7,633 nt of DNA from Pseudomonadales bacterium (GTDB taxonomy: Bacteria > Pseudomonadota > Gammaproteobacteria > Steroidobacterales > Steroidobacteraceae), in the NCBI GenBank assembly GCA_020442965.1, contig JAGRJB010000163.1, positions 1 through 7,633 of the forward strand, given 5' to 3'. A program made the translations under genes and the position numbers. The notes beneath the pieces are model-generated. The model did no database searches. It was not told the DNA's origin and worked only from the letters and a program-made list of their open reading frames with translations. Positions 6,982-7,633 of this stretch are shown here, piece by piece; within the stretch, counting starts at the first letter, position 1, and each line of letters begins with the position of its first letter.

Positions 6982-7633
6982 TCAGTCGTGACTCCCATTG
7001 CCTGTCGGTTCCGCCGGCGCCAGCACAGCTTTGAGCGCCAGTGCGACGCGCGCCGGTCCCGGAAAGTACTCCCATTCGAAGGCGTGCGGATACGGCGTAT
7101 CCCAGCCGGCGACCCGCTGGATGGGCGCTTCGAGATACCAGAAGCACTCTTCCTGGATGGTCGCAGACAACTCGGCGCCGAAACCCGAGAAGCGGGTCGC
7201 CTCGTGCGCGATCACGCACCGACCGGTACGTTCGACCGAGGCGGTGATGGTCGTCGTGTCGAGTGGCGACATCGATCGGACGTCAATAATCTCGGCATCC
7301 ACTCCTAACAATCTGGCCGCTGCTTCACAAACGAATACCATCGTGCCGTAGGTGACGATCGTCACTTCGTTACCCTGCTTGACCACCTCCGCGCTGCCGA
7401 GCGGCACGGTATAGTGGCCCTCGGGCACCTCGCCCTTTGGATGCTCGCTCCAAGGTACAGCGGGCTTGTTAGGGTTGCCGTCGAACGGCCCGTTGTAGAT
7501 CCGCTTCGGCTCAAAAAACAGCACCGGGTCGTCGCCTTCGATCGCGGCAATCAACAGCCCTTTGGCGTCGTACGGATTGGACGGCATCACGACTTTCAGG
7601 CCACTCATGTGCGTGAACAGCGCCTCGGGGCTC
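6982..7633 (-). CDS. bkdA2: branched-chain 2-oxoacid dehydrogenase E1 beta (5' end cut by the window)
   Basis: C-terminal 216 residues of an E1 beta subunit; about a third of a usual 325-350-residue protein is missing beyond base 7633. The E1 alpha2-beta2 thiamine-diphosphate enzyme decarboxylates branched-chain 2-oxoacids and acylates E2 lipoate. Visible are SPEALFTHMSGLKVVMPSNP, the stretch DDPVLFFEPKRIYNG, the C-terminal transketolase-like domain from PLGSAEVV through IDVRSMSPLD to CVIAHEA, and the terminal GWDTPYPHAFEWEYFPGPAR. That last segment resembles Pseudomonas BkdA2 more than pyruvate dehydrogenase beta. The ATG at 7608 is internal: the frame continues to the edge with conserved sequence. 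E1 alpha should lie just upstream, outside the window. No E3 (lipoamide dehydrogenase) gene follows E2 here, so E3 must be encoded elsewhere. Confidence 0.92.
   Translation of the reverse strand, partial: SPEALFTHMSGLKVVMPSNPYDAKGLLIAAIEGDDPVLFFEPKRIYNGPFDGNPNKPAVPWSEHPKGEVPEGHYTVPLGSAEVVKQGNEVTIVTYGTMVFVCEAAARLLGVDAEIIDVRSMSPLDTTTITASVERTGRCVIAHEATRFSGFGAELSATIQEECFWYLEAPIQRVAGWDTPYPHAFEWEYFPGPARVALALKAVLAPAEPTGNGSHD

Overview
The window looks like chromosome from a GC-rich proteobacterium, most likely a gammaproteobacterium. That rests on the gene families present (a PrpB/PrpC methylcitrate module, a bacterial glutathione reductase, a Bkd-type 2-oxoacid dehydrogenase) and on GC-rich third codon positions. 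The taxonomic call is an inference and I cannot narrow it further. I see no rRNA, tRNA, CRISPR array, insertion sequence, integrase or phage gene. Coding density is high and the content is central and accessory metabolism.

Layout by strand. (1) Minus strand, right end: the 3' part of a branched-chain 2-oxoacid dehydrogenase E1 beta gene (6982 to the window edge), abutting the E2 acyltransferase gene (5743-6981). (2) Plus strand, middle: a compact three-gene run of a 61-residue cysteine-rich DUF1272 protein (3528-3713), a GNAT acetyltransferase (probable CTG start, 3710-4240) and glutathione reductase gor (4251-5606). This run converges on the E2 gene across a 136-base gap that contains a GC-rich hairpin. 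(3) Minus strand, left: a small uncharacterised lipoprotein (3041-3502), acrylyl-CoA reductase acuI (2043-3032), methylisocitrate lyase prpB (1044-1931) and 2-methylcitrate synthase prpC (cut at base 1). The lipoprotein gene and the DUF1272 gene are divergent with only 25 bases between their proposed starts.

How the genes fit together. The Bkd complex turns the 2-oxoacids of valine, isoleucine and leucine into acyl-CoAs, and the valine and isoleucine branches lead to propionyl-CoA. AcuI reduces acrylyl-CoA to propionyl-CoA. PrpC condenses propionyl-CoA with oxaloacetate, and PrpB cleaves methylisocitrate to pyruvate and succinate. The minus-strand genes therefore make and consume propionyl-CoA. 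Gor regenerates reduced glutathione; its position beside a gene that removes the thiol-reactive acrylyl-CoA is suggestive but unproven.

I did not find a convincing novel defence or mobile system. The least explained parts are the lipoprotein upstream of acuI, the DUF1272-GNAT-gor cluster, and a heptamer (TTGTTAG) that occurs six times, more often than base composition predicts.
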